From contig MU405246.1 in assembly GCA_022836615.1 (NCBI GenBank), positions 62,001-126,000 of the forward strand: 64,000 bases of DNA. The letters run 5' to 3'. Under the pieces are notes generated by a model, which saw nothing but the letters and a program-made list of their open reading frames with translations, did not search any database and was not told the origin of the DNA. Position 1 is the stretch's first letter, and each line of letters starts with the position of its first letter. A program made the position numbers and the translations under genes. This document shows, in pieces, positions 46,777-57,814 of this stretch. The DNA comes from Annulohypoxylon bovei var. microspora (lineage: Eukaryota; Ascomycota; Sordariomycetes; Xylariales; Hypoxylaceae).

Positions 46777-48157
46777 ATGTCAGGGACGGCTTCTCCACGT
46801 AGCGGTCGACCGCTAACGACATCGTATGTGGACTTAATGAAGCCTGACGAGGATTGGAGGAATCTGCCCGATGCAGCTGAGAGGAGGAAAATCCAGAACC
46901 GTCTCGCCCAGCGGGCATATCGTGAGTTCTTGAAGCAATTACAAACCTACCTATCTACTCAAAGCTAATAGTTTTAAGGACGTAATATGAGGGATCGGAC
47001 CAAAGAGGTAGAGAGGTTGAAGAAGCAACTGCAACAGCTCCAGCAGTCTATGAGTACAGACCCGTCGACTACGCCACCGCCTGAGCATGATCTGTCTTCC
47101 GGCGGCAGGAGCCCATCTAGCCTAGGGGACGCCCACGCTCACAACGCCGATATATCAGCATCGGCAACGACGCCCAACGGGACGCGGAGGATGAGCGATT
47201 ACTTACAGACCTGGCCTCATGCCTCAGGCTCGGAACAGCTGAGCGGGCTCGGGCTTACGACGGATGGGGAGAACCCTCTTGGATTCGACACGGCATCCTA
47301 TTTTCACCAGGTCCATGGTTCGAATGATGTGGTGACGGATCTTCCTTCTACGGGTCGACGAGCCCGCGCCGTCACAGCTAACGTTTCTTCCACGCCCATA
47401 CAACATCCGCATCACCTACGCAGCCACAGTATCCCCCCGATCTACACATCTACCTGCCCCAGTCCCATGCCGTGGGGACAGGGAGCTGCAGCAGAAGGCC
47501 ACGAAGGACTTCGAGTATCCACAAAGTAAGCCGAGATCTGATACCCAAATTTTGAACCACGTGAATATGGTCAAAGTAACTCTATTTTCCATTTTGTGTA
47601 AAAATTTTTTTAGCTAACCGCGATCAATTGCTAGTTTTGGCGTATATAACAACGCGGAGGAAATGTCCATGTACCACCCGGAATCAACATATCCTCTAGA
47701 TGACGGAGTTACTCACAGCACCAATGCGTATGCGGCTTCGCCAGACTCAGATCTCAACAGCCCCGCAGGCTGGTCACCACTGGACCGAAAATCGGGAGGT
47801 GGCGGACGGCCGAGCAGCTCATCACTAACGTCGGCGTTCATAGCATCCGCCAACAGCGTCGTGGATGGCATGACGGATATGCAGCACCAAGGGTCTTCGT
47901 TCCCCGAGACGACGGCACCGCTGCTGCACTTCGCGGTCGCAGGCGGTCACATCGACACATTGAGGCTACTTCTCCAACGCTACGACGTCAATGTGAACAG
48001 CCGCGATAACGCCGGGTACACGGCACTGCAACGTGCTGTCATGTCCGGACGCACGGACATGGCAGCTCTGCTGCTCGAGCGCGGGGCCATTGTCGATGGC
48101 GACGATAGCTGGACCGCCGAGCTTACAGGCCACCACGCCAAGATGGAGGCCCAATGA
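46777..48157 (+). CDS. bANK transcription factor (basic region plus ankyrin repeats, ToxE-like)
   Basis: Three exons: 46777-46921, 46979-47525 and 47635-48157, giving 404 residues. Splicing rebuilds an AP-1-like basic region (ERRKIQNRLAQRAYR then RNMRDRTKEVERLKKQ) with the NxxAQRxxR signature. Only a short leucine zipper follows (LKKQLQQLQQ). The middle is Ser/Pro/Thr-rich and disordered. The C-terminal part has at least two ankyrin-type units: PLLHFAVAGGHIDTLRLLL and GYTALQRAVMSGRTDMAALLLERG. This layout is that of bANK factors such as ToxE of the HC-toxin locus, which control neighbouring biosynthetic genes. The protein probably acts in the nucleus on a nearby cluster; the candidates lie at 53-62 kb. 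The second intron acceptor (GCTAG at 47634) is chosen for frame. Confidence 0.85.
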
Positions 48158-50162
48158 CCAAGTCAATGGAACCCACGCACCCATTGGATTCCTTATTTTT
48201 CTCGTCAACCTATCCTACCTAAATAAATGGTCGACCAAGCAGAGTGTACGTTAACGAGCCTCTTTTGTTTTTATTCATTCGGCTCCCGAGTTTCTCCGTC
48301 TACTGTTATGCTGTACCTATCTACCTAATGGGGGAGTACAGGATGGGGTCTGTCATGTCATATCATGTTGTTATGTTACGTGTGTGTTGTTTTTTTGTTC
48401 TCAGGTCTAACCTGTATTGATGATGATGGGTGCAGCGCATGGATTGATTGTACAGCAACAAGCTTCGACGCGCTTCTTGGCTTGCATTTGCGCCAATGCG
48501 GGCTGCTCCGTCAATATTGGGTCTTTTTTATTTTATTTTCTTTAATGTTTTAGCCGGGGTGGGTATAGATATACCACCGCCTGCAAGGTTCAACAAGGTT
48601 ACCTTGGAGGAGGGGGGAGCATAGGATTTTGGGATTTGGGGGGTTAATGGGAATGGCGTCTTCTGGCCGGTCGGTTCTTTTTTACACAACCCTCTATACC
48701 CGAGGCATGGGATTCATGGATCATACACGCGTTACACAAAACACTTCTTCCACGTCGTCGAAGAAATACCACCTACAGGCCACAGGGCCTTATACTATAA
48801 CACTTATAACACCATAGAAAGATATCATGTTTCTTATCCTACGAGATTTAAACACATGATAAATGTTACTTAGGGGCCAATCGAGCAACCGAAATACATA
48901 CCAATTCAAGTGAAAGATACAACATGTGAATTACTACCTACCTACCTATCGATGTGAGATCTAGGGTCAGATATATCCCGGCAAGTAGAACAGGGTTACC
49001 CCCCTACATTATCTAAGTAGGATCTGACGATTTTCTATAATACCGGACCCCTTTCTTTCCGCGTCTTTCCCCTTTCGCCTTAAGGAATTCCGAGCTTCTC
49101 CAAATCCGGAGGCACGCCGAACTCTCTGCGACTCCATCCCGCTTGCTGTCGGAACAAGCTTCGCTGTTCTATAGCACACCCTGCGATGCTATTGACGGTG
49201 GCTGGAACGCCTGCCAAAGACGGCTTTAGAGCAAGTTCATATCATGGAACTAGATCGAGTCTACCGCGGCTTAAAGAGCTCGAAGATCACATGAAACCTA
49301 CCTACCGTCGTTTTGGTCGTCCGCAAGAAACATCGCTAGGTAGGGAAAAGAAAGGTGATAACGAATCTAGTCTACGACGTTCCTCCGGACCCGGCTTTGG
49401 AAATACTGCGGGTCTCCCGGCCTTGACTTCGGATTTCGATGACAGATAAAAACATGGGAGTCACGAATTTGGAATTTCACATCTTTTACCTCAAGGGCCT
49501 TGATGTTATTAAGTCCAACCGACCCCTAATCGCTAACTAGGATAGGACCTTTCCCAGGAGCGAAGAGCTCCGGTCTCCAACGGCTCAGCTTTCAGACCGG
49601 CCTGTCTGTCTGCCCGTCTGCAAAATACATCACTGCGCATGTCACTGCGCATAATAAGCGGGAGAGAGCGGAATCGTCCAGTGCGATGGATCCCGCCTAT
49701 TCCTGATCCCCTGGCCGCCTGCATATACGCGCATCTGATACGACGGTTCAAGCAGCTCGTCAACCAAGCAGGCTACAGCGGGGACGAATCCGAACGATAA
49801 TACGGCTACTACGCTTCGGTTTAAATTCGAAATGTGAGTGATAATAAAATAAAAACCCCATCCGACGAAGTATACTCCCTCTTTCATTAAGATAAATAGG
49901 TAGCCTCTCATCACGGAAATGCGAGATTTTAAGAATTGGCGATCTCGAGATGTCGGAGAACCTGGCAGCCCGGTGACCAACTTTATGAATGTTCGTGAGG
50001 GAAAGCTCTACGGTTACGATCCTACCGCTGGCCGGGGAGCGGATCCTTTAAGTAGGTATTGTACCTAGGCAAGGCCTATCGATTATTATTAGGTCTCTCC
50101 CCTTGCGCCCCTTGTCGCCCTTCCACCCATGACGGGTTTCACTATGTACTAGGTAGGAATTA

Positions 50163-50164
<2 letters not shown>
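48158..50164. other. Gene-poor region left of the assembly gap
   Basis: No firm gene. A 49-codon ATG frame at 49919-50068 has some coding character and lies just before the gap (see findings). The frame at 49186-49449 is not convincing. Confidence 0.45.
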
Positions 50165-50214
<50 letters not shown>

Positions 50215-50332
50215 CGGGCGGGGGGNNNNNNNNNNTTCGTCTCCCCCCTCGCCCCGGGCGCCCCCCCCCCCCCCCCCTCGTTTTTATTTTTTTTTTTTTT
50301 TTTTTAACACCCCCCCCCCCCCCCCCCCCCCC
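50165..50332. other. Assembly gap with homopolymer flanks
   Basis: A run of 50 G (50165-50214), more G-rich sequence, ten N (50226-50235), then a 17-base C run (50261-50277), a T run (50287-50305) and a 22-base C run (50311-50332). G on the left and C on the right means both sides read as poly-G when approached from flanking sequence, as expected of failing two-colour sequencing reads. This is very probably artefact, not biology, and the true gap size is unknown. Confidence 0.9.
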
Positions 50333-53207
50333 GCGGATCGACGTAGCTGAGGGTATCTCATTGTGGGGTTGATCGTAGAGGTTAGGTTATTGCCGGCCGC
50401 CCGGAGCTAGCTCGGATAGCTCCGTAGTTTGTATGCCATTTGTTTGACGATTCCGCAGACAAGCTATTAGGTGTCCGATATCCGATATGTTATGAAAGCC
50501 GTAGTAGAGCGGCGCAGAAGATGTTTGAGGGCCGATCTTTGTGGTCGATATGTAGCAAAGGAATCAGAGACATTGTCGATGCCCAATTTTATGTGCAATT
50601 ATTAAATAGCTCATCATTTTCTTGGTTCTGGGTTGTATGTATGTTTGGAGCTGGAGCTGCTAGCTCCGAAACAATAGCTGTCCCCGGCTCGTTCATACCC
50701 CGACCAACCATTTGCAACCCTCTGTGCATTTGGAGGTTTTTTTCTTTTTTCTTCAACGTCGTAACGCAGATCTGCGGATTAGGGGCAAGGGTAGGCATCA
50801 ATTCGCTAACCAATATTTTTAGAATACGAAGAGCTCTCCGTTTCCCGAGGCTCTGCGTCGGAAAAGCCATTGATTAATACAGCACTTTCCCTTCTCTAAG
50901 CGCACACTGTGGGCTCTTACCTCGGTGAGTGTGTCTCGCAATACGGAAAGGGGTTCAGGACAAGACGAGGAGGTTGGGGGCCCTGTAGCGAAGGATTCAC
51001 AACTGCAAGGTATTAATTAACCTTATAACTCGCCACGTGGGTGTCGAGCTAATCAGCTTCGCGCTGCGATAGACGCGCCCCTGGAGGACCCCTGGAGGCT
51101 TGTCGCGAGACTATTAATTAATCGACACATGGGGGCTTTTTTTCGACATCTCCAAAAACGCACTCGCTGTGTGACCCCCAATTCGACTAGAAGCAATTCT
51201 TAGGATTCCTGCAAGCTGTCGTCAGTGGCTTCAATGTGTAAGCCGTGCTGTGACTGGTTATATTACACGACATGGCAGCACATATCTCGCTAAAATAGGG
51301 CGAAAAGATGGCGTCTTCGTCAGCACCACACAGCACCAATTGACGATATATATCTAAAGCCGCATAATATCTACGGACGTCAAGCAAACCCCAGGTTTTT
51401 CTTCTCAGCCTTATAGTAGTAAGTACATGAAAACCACATGGCAGAGGAAATAAACTCGCAGGAAAGCCTGGATAAGTCAAGATGAATAACCCAGTCGCTC
51501 CCACGTACTGGGCGATGGCGCGACCCTGCGTCAAACAGCGAGAGAGCGGAGAATCACCCACTTCACACGAACCTGATTCGCGTCAATACTGGGACGAATC
51601 CTTCGACTTCGCATATACATGACTGCTCGATCCCCATAAGAGCGAAAACAAGCGACAGCGCATACACGGCCTGACATCTCGTTATTAATAGGATAGACAT
51701 ACGGTCGAACAATATCCCCGCCAAAGACCCTTGCGCCCATGCTTCGTCCGATCTACATGATAGGTACTGGAGCGAAGATTGATTCTCGTTATCGCCCGAT
51801 GCACGGAAAGACAGCCTGCATAGTTGAGGCTGGTCTTGTGTATCGTTTACCTACCTACCTATATTGAGTAGATCCACCAGGCCACCTATCTTCAGAGAAT
51901 CTCGACCGCGATGTCTAATACGTGGCCTAGAGAAAGAAGCTAAGATTTTAGTCATCCAAGGCATAATTCGTCCCTGGCAGGCCTAGGTTATCGAAGCCCT
52001 TTCTTGCCGAGCTTAAGCTTACTTTTAGGGTGATCCTTCGAGCTGGGGGGAGCAAGTAGGTATTGCCTAATCGAGAAGCTAGGATTCGCGCGATTGCTTC
52101 ATCTGCCGATAATGTCCCTATCGAGAAACTTTTGCGAAAGTCCCGTTTCGTTGCCAAGGTCATGGCTAGGTTCGTTACCGATGTTACCGTCACGGTCTTT
52201 AGATGGAAGATCTAGCATCTCCATTGAGGCCCTTGTCTGGAGATTTCCCAGATTAACGCATCGGTCTTGACTGGAAAGTCGTTAGTCAAGGTAACTAAGA
52301 AGCTGGGTATAGATAAACCCCGCGAACCCATGTGGTTGGAAGGCAGGAGATCGATCACTCAGCTATGAAATCTGCTGCTAATCTGCGTAATGCGACGATT
52401 CGACCTTCCCTGAGTATCGTAGCGCGTTAGGCGATGACGCCATATACTTTCAGGTATAGCAAAACCTGAAACCACATGGGAAAAGCAATAAGCACTTTAC
52501 GAGCTCGATTAGGTAGGTTGGTAACCAAACATGAGCAAGCGATGAGATTTAAGCATATGGTGAATATGTAGGTACCAAGGTAGGAGGTAGGTACACTAGG
52601 TACGTAATGAAACTCTTGCGGCCACGCAAATCTCATTTGTAGGTAGATATCAGTATTCTTTTATGAGGAAACAGTCTAATTGTAACTATGTTAGCATTTT
52701 AGCTGTACTTGGGTTGTACGCTACTAGACGTATTGACTAAACCCTTAGATTCGAATAATTGAGGTTATGTCTTCAAATGCTAGAAACCCTTTCACCAATT
52801 ACCTTATTTAAGAGGAACACCTTCCATCAGTTGACAACTGGTGAAAAATTGTAAATGGTGATAAGAGCTGGCAGCCATCAGGGGTACCCAGTGCGGTAGG
52901 GACCACAAGCCCTACCTGCATCTAAACATGGCTAGCATGACTTGATGAAAGGAAAATAACTGCAAACCGAAGATTCTTCATTGACTTAGATTGAATGACC
53001 TGGTCTAGTAAGCCTTACGTGAATATGGACCCCTACCAATACATCAGTAGGTCCCCATGGACTCGAACGATAAAATGATAATATATTCGAGGGAACAGAG
53101 AAGGTAGATTTCGAATTAGGTATTTCATCGAGGGCATTGCTCTCGCTGGGGGTCAACAACAAGTAACCCAAGCTGGTCTCCCATCATATTTCCGGTTCCT
53201 CGGATAG
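50333..53207. other. Gene-poor region right of the assembly gap
   Basis: No supported gene in 2.9 kb. The frames at 50440-50877 (plus) and 51187-51561 (minus) start with non-ATG codons and show no domain. TACCTACC words occur around 51850. Confidence 0.5.
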
Positions 53208-54312
53208 CTACTCGCTCAGCCCCTGAATGATATCTTCCACTTTTGCAAAGGCTAACTCACCTGTCATCAACTCTTTCCACAGAAACTTCGCGATCCGCTT
53301 TCCTTCCGGCTTATATACGATGGGCGCCATGCTAAAATATCGAAGTTAGACTCAACGACTGGGAATTTGCATTATACTGGCAGTGTATCACTTACGGCCG
53401 AATTCTGCAATCCTCGATGTAATGCCCGTGGACCTCCCCACCATGCCTCACAGCGGCGTCGACAAACACACGAGCACCGACGCTTCGTGACCGGCCACCT
53501 ATACGCTCAGCGAGGTTGGACAGAAATTTAAGAATCGCACCCTTCGTGTCTCGCTGCAGACTAGAGCCATGACAGAGGCCTGGGTTCGCGCAGTTTACGA
53601 TAGCCACCGACGGGTGCACTCGCCTTGCCAACTCGCCTTACGACAGCTGACCGAGCAGTTTTAAGGTGGCGTAGCGCTAAAACATATCGGGCTTATCAGA
53701 TTTCTTTTTGTAAGTGGGGAGTAGAGGTTCTGCATCTCTCTCTTTGAATTCGGCTAACGCGGCGGTATCGGAAGACACCAAGATGAGACGGCCTGGATTA
53801 GTGCCCACTCTCTTCGACTTGAGAGTAGGGAGTATCAGAATAGCTAAGAGCATGGTAGACATGTAATTCACTTGTATGTCTTCTTCGTAGCCGGTGGATT
53901 CGTTGAATACTTCATGACCTCTCCACACACCGGCGTTCAGCACCACGATATCCAAACGATCAAGGGTATCCGCACGTTTAGCGAACTCAGTAACGGAGTC
54001 ATAAGAAGAAAGGTTGATCTTCCAGACCTCGATGGTGCTATGTTTGTGGGCCTCAGCCAGGGCTTTGCGTGCGACTTCTCCCTTGGACTCATCGCGAACA
54101 GCGATGATAAGTTTGCTCAGCCCGAGATCTAAAAGCTGCCGTGCGCATTCTAATCCGATTCCAGTATTGGAGCCCGTGACGGTGGCAGTTTTGCTACTCA
54201 GGTCGACCTCCCCAGGCAAGACAGCTTTCGGGGTTACGAAGAACTGGCGATACAGAAACTGGGATACGCTTGCCTCCTTTTCTGGCGAAATGTCGAACGC
54301 GGTGGTATCCAT
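53208..54312 (-). pseudogene. Short-chain dehydrogenase pseudogene (two in-frame stops)
   Basis: Minus strand, two former exons, 53396-54312 and 53208-53331, with an intact intron (GTAAGT...TTTTAG). The frame runs through 347 codons but is broken by TAG at 53677-53679, next to the catalytic tyrosine, and by a TAA about 16 codons later. Before the first stop the protein has TGSNTGIG for cofactor binding, LNAGVW and VSSD. After it comes YATLK, matching YxxxK, and then a normal SDR tail with NCANPGLCHGSS and a final helix. Homologues normally read through this region. The intact splice sites and otherwise unbroken frame suggest recent inactivation. Sequencing error is a less likely explanation for two separate stops. 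Sits in the possible metabolite locus. Confidence 0.8.
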
Positions 54313-54805
54313 GTTGAACTGAGGTAGAGATAGCGAAGGGAAGAAAGTAGCATAAAATGAAACAAAACCACCGGAGAGCAAAGATGTTGTTGATTACCTC
54401 CTACCTACCTACCTACCTACCTACCTCTAGATAAGGTAGGCTGAGAAAAATTCCACAAAGAAAACCGTGCTTTGTCATGTACATCATACACACATAGTTG
54501 TAAGTGGCTGCATGCTGCGTCAGGAATTCTGTTAGTTGAGCCGTCTAGCTCGTCTTGAGCATCCCTTGATATATTCCTAGGTGCCTAGTTGAGTCTGTGA
54601 ATCATAACCGGTAAATGACGGGTCCCTACGGGGCCCGAGAGGATCCCGGAGCCGGCCAACTCATTCTGTTATGATACATCACAAGTGGCCTACGCACTTA
54701 GATCAATTAGTTTGCAAGGTATTCACTGACCAAAGAGTCTCCATGTTCAAAAGTGCCTCGATATCGCAGATGTTGAAGGGAGTTTGCAAGGCGTACGGTT
54801 ATATA
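54313..54805. other. Spacer with CTAC microsatellite
   Basis: Upstream of the SDR pseudogene there is a CTAC tandem repeat at about 54401-54425, then a GC-rich patch at 54620-54660. No gene. Confidence 0.6.
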
Positions 54806-56395
54806 CGGTGCTCCATTAGTCCATATCCGACAAAACGAATTTTGAAAATTAGTTTGCGCCCACCCCCAAAACTTATTTACTTTATTAATATTTTACCACT
54901 TCAATTTAAGTGCGTATAATTTGAAATATATATATTTATATAAGTTAAAACTTATATTATCATATAGTAAAATCAAAAAAAAAAAATTAAAGCATCATTA
55001 TGTCAGCTATTTGTAAGCTATTATGTAAGTTATGGAAGGTCTACGGTATTAATTATGAGATTTGCTATTTCAATAGTATGCCATTTCAATAGTATTCTTT
55101 GATTGGTCGAAATTCTTATCGATACGCCATGACCACCAGCCCGGGGTACTTGATCCCCCATACAAAGGTTGGTGCACACGAATGTACCTTCCCAACCAGC
55201 GGTCAGCTTTCTATACCCATACATCTTCTTACTTGAATAACTTTACGAAAAGCTCCTCGATCAGCTCGCAATTAGTTTTAGAGTCTATATAACTAAAGTC
55301 TCAATCAAATGAATTAGGTTGCATTATCACTGCTGCCTTCTCTGCTGATGCATATCGTAAAATGTGTTGATAGCTGTAGAGTGTTGAACGGCCTCCGGGG
55401 ATCATCACGTGCGACCGGCGAAACAACCGCAAAACCGCATGAAATCGGGGTAAAACACCGCCTATCTCGGCAACCAGGCCATGCACCAGAATGGAACATA
55501 CATCATTAGATGGCCTGAATTAAGGGCTATCTTATGATGTAAATTATAAAAATATCGATGCCTCATTGCGAAAGTTATTCTGGTTGAAAGGTGCATTGTT
55601 TCGTAGAAACATTTGATTGGGTGATGGCTTATCGATAAGGGTTTCAACCAATCAGAAACGCCACCCTCCTACCCGCGGGGTACTATTGAAATAGCAAATC
55701 TCTTAATTATAACGAAAAACCTGGAGGTTTTAACTTAACGTGAGGCTGTTATAACGAATTCGAATAGCTTCGCAATTATTACAATTATACATTAATACTT
55801 TATACTGTTGAATAGATATCCTTTTAGAGAATCCAATGATGTGTCTTGCAAAATTCTACGATTTATATTGGTAAGGTTATTTCATTTTAAAGAAGGCCCT
55901 TAAAAACGTGTACTTAACTAGGTATTAGCGAAATTTGAGGCTGAAAATCTAATGCTCTTAGCTTAACGTGTAAGGCTTTGCAATAAACTTGAATAACTTC
56001 ATAACTATTGTTTCAATTAAGTAATAATTTATATAAGGAAATAGCCTTTGGTTTACTAAAGCTAGTGATATAAGATTTAAGACGTGCAGCCTTTATTTGA
56101 TGAAGTTATGTAGGTAAGAAAGTAAAGGCTTAAATATTTCATAGCTTAAACGGAAACTTTTATCAAAATACGTACCCAATCTTTAAAGCCACATAGCTAA
56201 TGATATAAAAATTATAAAAATACAAATCCAATTTTCAATGATAGCTTGGCTTCGAACTTATACATTCTTTCAATTACAAAGCGATAGCTTTAATAATGAA
56301 GCGAGAAATGGCTAATAAAGCTAATAGACTTTTTTAGGTGGGCGTAATCTAATTTTCAAAATTCGTTTTGTCGGATATGGACTAATGGAGCACCG
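54806..56395. mobile_element. Non-autonomous AT-rich DNA transposon, 1.6 kb, TA-flanked
   Basis: The left end reads CGGTGCTCCATTAGTCCATA and continues through a further 27 bases (54806-54852); the right end (about 56349-56395) is its reverse complement. Similarity resumes after a few mismatches (CGCCCACC). Both ends abut TA (54804-54805, 56396-56397), as in Tc1/mariner/Fot1-type elements. The interior is strongly AT-rich, has no long open frame and looks mutated by repeat-induced point mutation. A second inverted-repeat element is nested at 55049-55709. Confidence 0.8.
55049..55709. mobile_element. Nested inverted-repeat element (about 0.66 kb)
   Basis: The left arm at about 55049-55076 and the right arm at about 55682-55709 share GAGATTTGCTATTTCAATAGTA with near-perfect inversion. 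TA is found at both borders (55047-55048 and 55710-55711). The interior is less AT-rich than the surrounding element (for example CACCAGCCCGGGGTACTT at 55135-55152), which suggests it inserted after the host element had decayed. No coding frame. Confidence 0.6.
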
Positions 56396-56766
56396 TAGTT
56401 ATAAGCCAATAAGCAGATAGAAATAATATGAAATTTGGTACCGAATCTTTATTTTATGGGGGAATAAATAGCGCTAAAGTGACCAGATTTTTGGTCTTAA
56501 TAGGTGAATGGCGTCAAATTAAACGGGCCATGTGCGAATTAGTATTAATATTACGGTGAAGCACTGTACATGTGCTATCCCCTTCTTACCTAATCAGCAC
56601 TTTTGCTAGCTAAAGTCGTGTATGTTACCTAAATAGGTAGTCCAAGGGATCAATTTCTGTAGTGTTAATCACTGTTCCTCGCACATGTAATTGCTTTTCA
56701 TTTTGCATTTCTTAGTGCATCTACACTTTGTAGTATGGTCTCTACAGCTACAAGACCAAGCAAATC

Positions 56767-57480
56767 TCACTCAGCCAATTTCCGCGATACGGACTCGTAG
56801 GCGGGAGCAATTTCGGTCTCCCAGCTTGTGGTGCCCGGCTTCAGCGCCACGTCGTGGATATGTTTAGCGCCGTTGATAGTGAGCAATCCGCACTCGACGC
56901 CTTGTTCGCGTGCTTCCCGGACGAAGCGCACTACGGGATGATCCGTGGTACTATCTCGTCGTGGATGCTACGCACAATGAAAGTCGGCGTCGTGAAGTGG
57001 CCTCTTCTGATCTGTGCTAGTGGACTGATGGCCGCGACGCGCGCTGGGTTCGGCTTTAGCCTTCAATTATTGCTGCTTGGAATTCCGTTTATAAGCAGAG
57101 ATAACTCGTGGGTGGATTGATGTTAATGTCTCTAACTATCCACGCTACAGTCATAGTTAGATGGTCACCTGCAGGCCATCCGACTGTGGCAATTCTCGTT
57201 GGATTGAGACTTATCCCCATGGTTTGGACGCGAGGCCTATTCGACAGAGAACTCCTGGACGATAATGATATGGTTCTATGAGAAGCTATCAGGGGTCGCT
57301 GTGTACTGAGATCGCGCGATGGTCCTTGTGGGTATGCAGCGTTGAAAGGGTAAGACTTATCGTGTGAGAGCCGCCACCCTTCCAGAAGACCCCAAACGAT
57401 ATCATGCCTAACGACCATACCAGTTTTATCGCCACTGTCAACGCCGAGGGATATTGTCCGTATATCGCCAATTCGCCCCC
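56767..57480 (-). pseudogene. Alpha/beta-hydrolase relic, frame-broken
   Basis: Minus strand, read in pieces. Around 57145-57200 lies RIATVGWPAGDHLTMTVAW, matching the nucleophile elbow GWSAGGHL of alpha/beta-hydrolases but with the catalytic Ser replaced by Pro. Further on, ARVAAISPLAQIRRGHFTTP and DEIVP (the catalytic acid region) sit in another frame, after a stop. A one-base shift then leads to HPVVRFVREAREQGVECGLL and NGAKHIHD (the catalytic His), ending at TGA 56767-56769. The order and spacing fit the hydrolase found at the end of some fungal polyketide synthases or as stand-alone cluster enzymes. The N-terminal part is only weakly recognisable (FWKGGG resembling the oxyanion HGGG). 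At least two frame breaks and a stop make this non-functional. Confidence 0.65.
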
Positions 57481-57814
57481 CGCAAACCCCGCCGGAACTC
57501 CATATTGGCGGTGAGTCGTTCCTCAATACGTTAGAGATCCCATTTGAGGATAGCTTCAATGCCATATCTGCTAAATTAAATGTTTCCTGGGAGCCAAATG
57601 TGTTAGGTCACACTCATGGCAGCGCCGTCCCCCTTTTCCTGACCCATTGCACCAAGGGCCTCAGTGTCGCTGATTGAATCGTTTCGAGCATAATTATCAC
57701 AACATAACAAGAATCGTACTATTGTCATTCTGCTATATAGTGGACGAAGCGTCACGTACACCAAAGTTAAGGCTATTCTACATGATTCTAGAAGTTACTA
57801 GTGTTCTAATCTTC

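Noticed and set aside
49186..49449. Plus-strand ATG frame of 87 codons
   Set aside because: Lacks recognisable features and is in a gene-poor, repeat-prone stretch.
50440..50877. Plus-strand frame of 145 codons
   Set aside because: It begins with TTG, has no homology I can recognise, and its composition fits non-coding DNA.
51187..51561. Minus-strand frame of 124 codons
   Set aside because: It begins with GTG and has no domain or splice context.
56854..57120. Plus-strand frame of 88 codons
   Set aside because: It lies antisense to the hydrolase relic, which gives a far better match on the minus strand.
57388..57676. Plus-strand peptide readings such as NAEGYCPYIANS and HIGGESFLNTLEIPF
   Set aside because: They look protein-like but sit in two frames, match no family I know, and overlap the N-terminal side of the minus-strand hydrolase relic. 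Kept only as an unresolved possibility.
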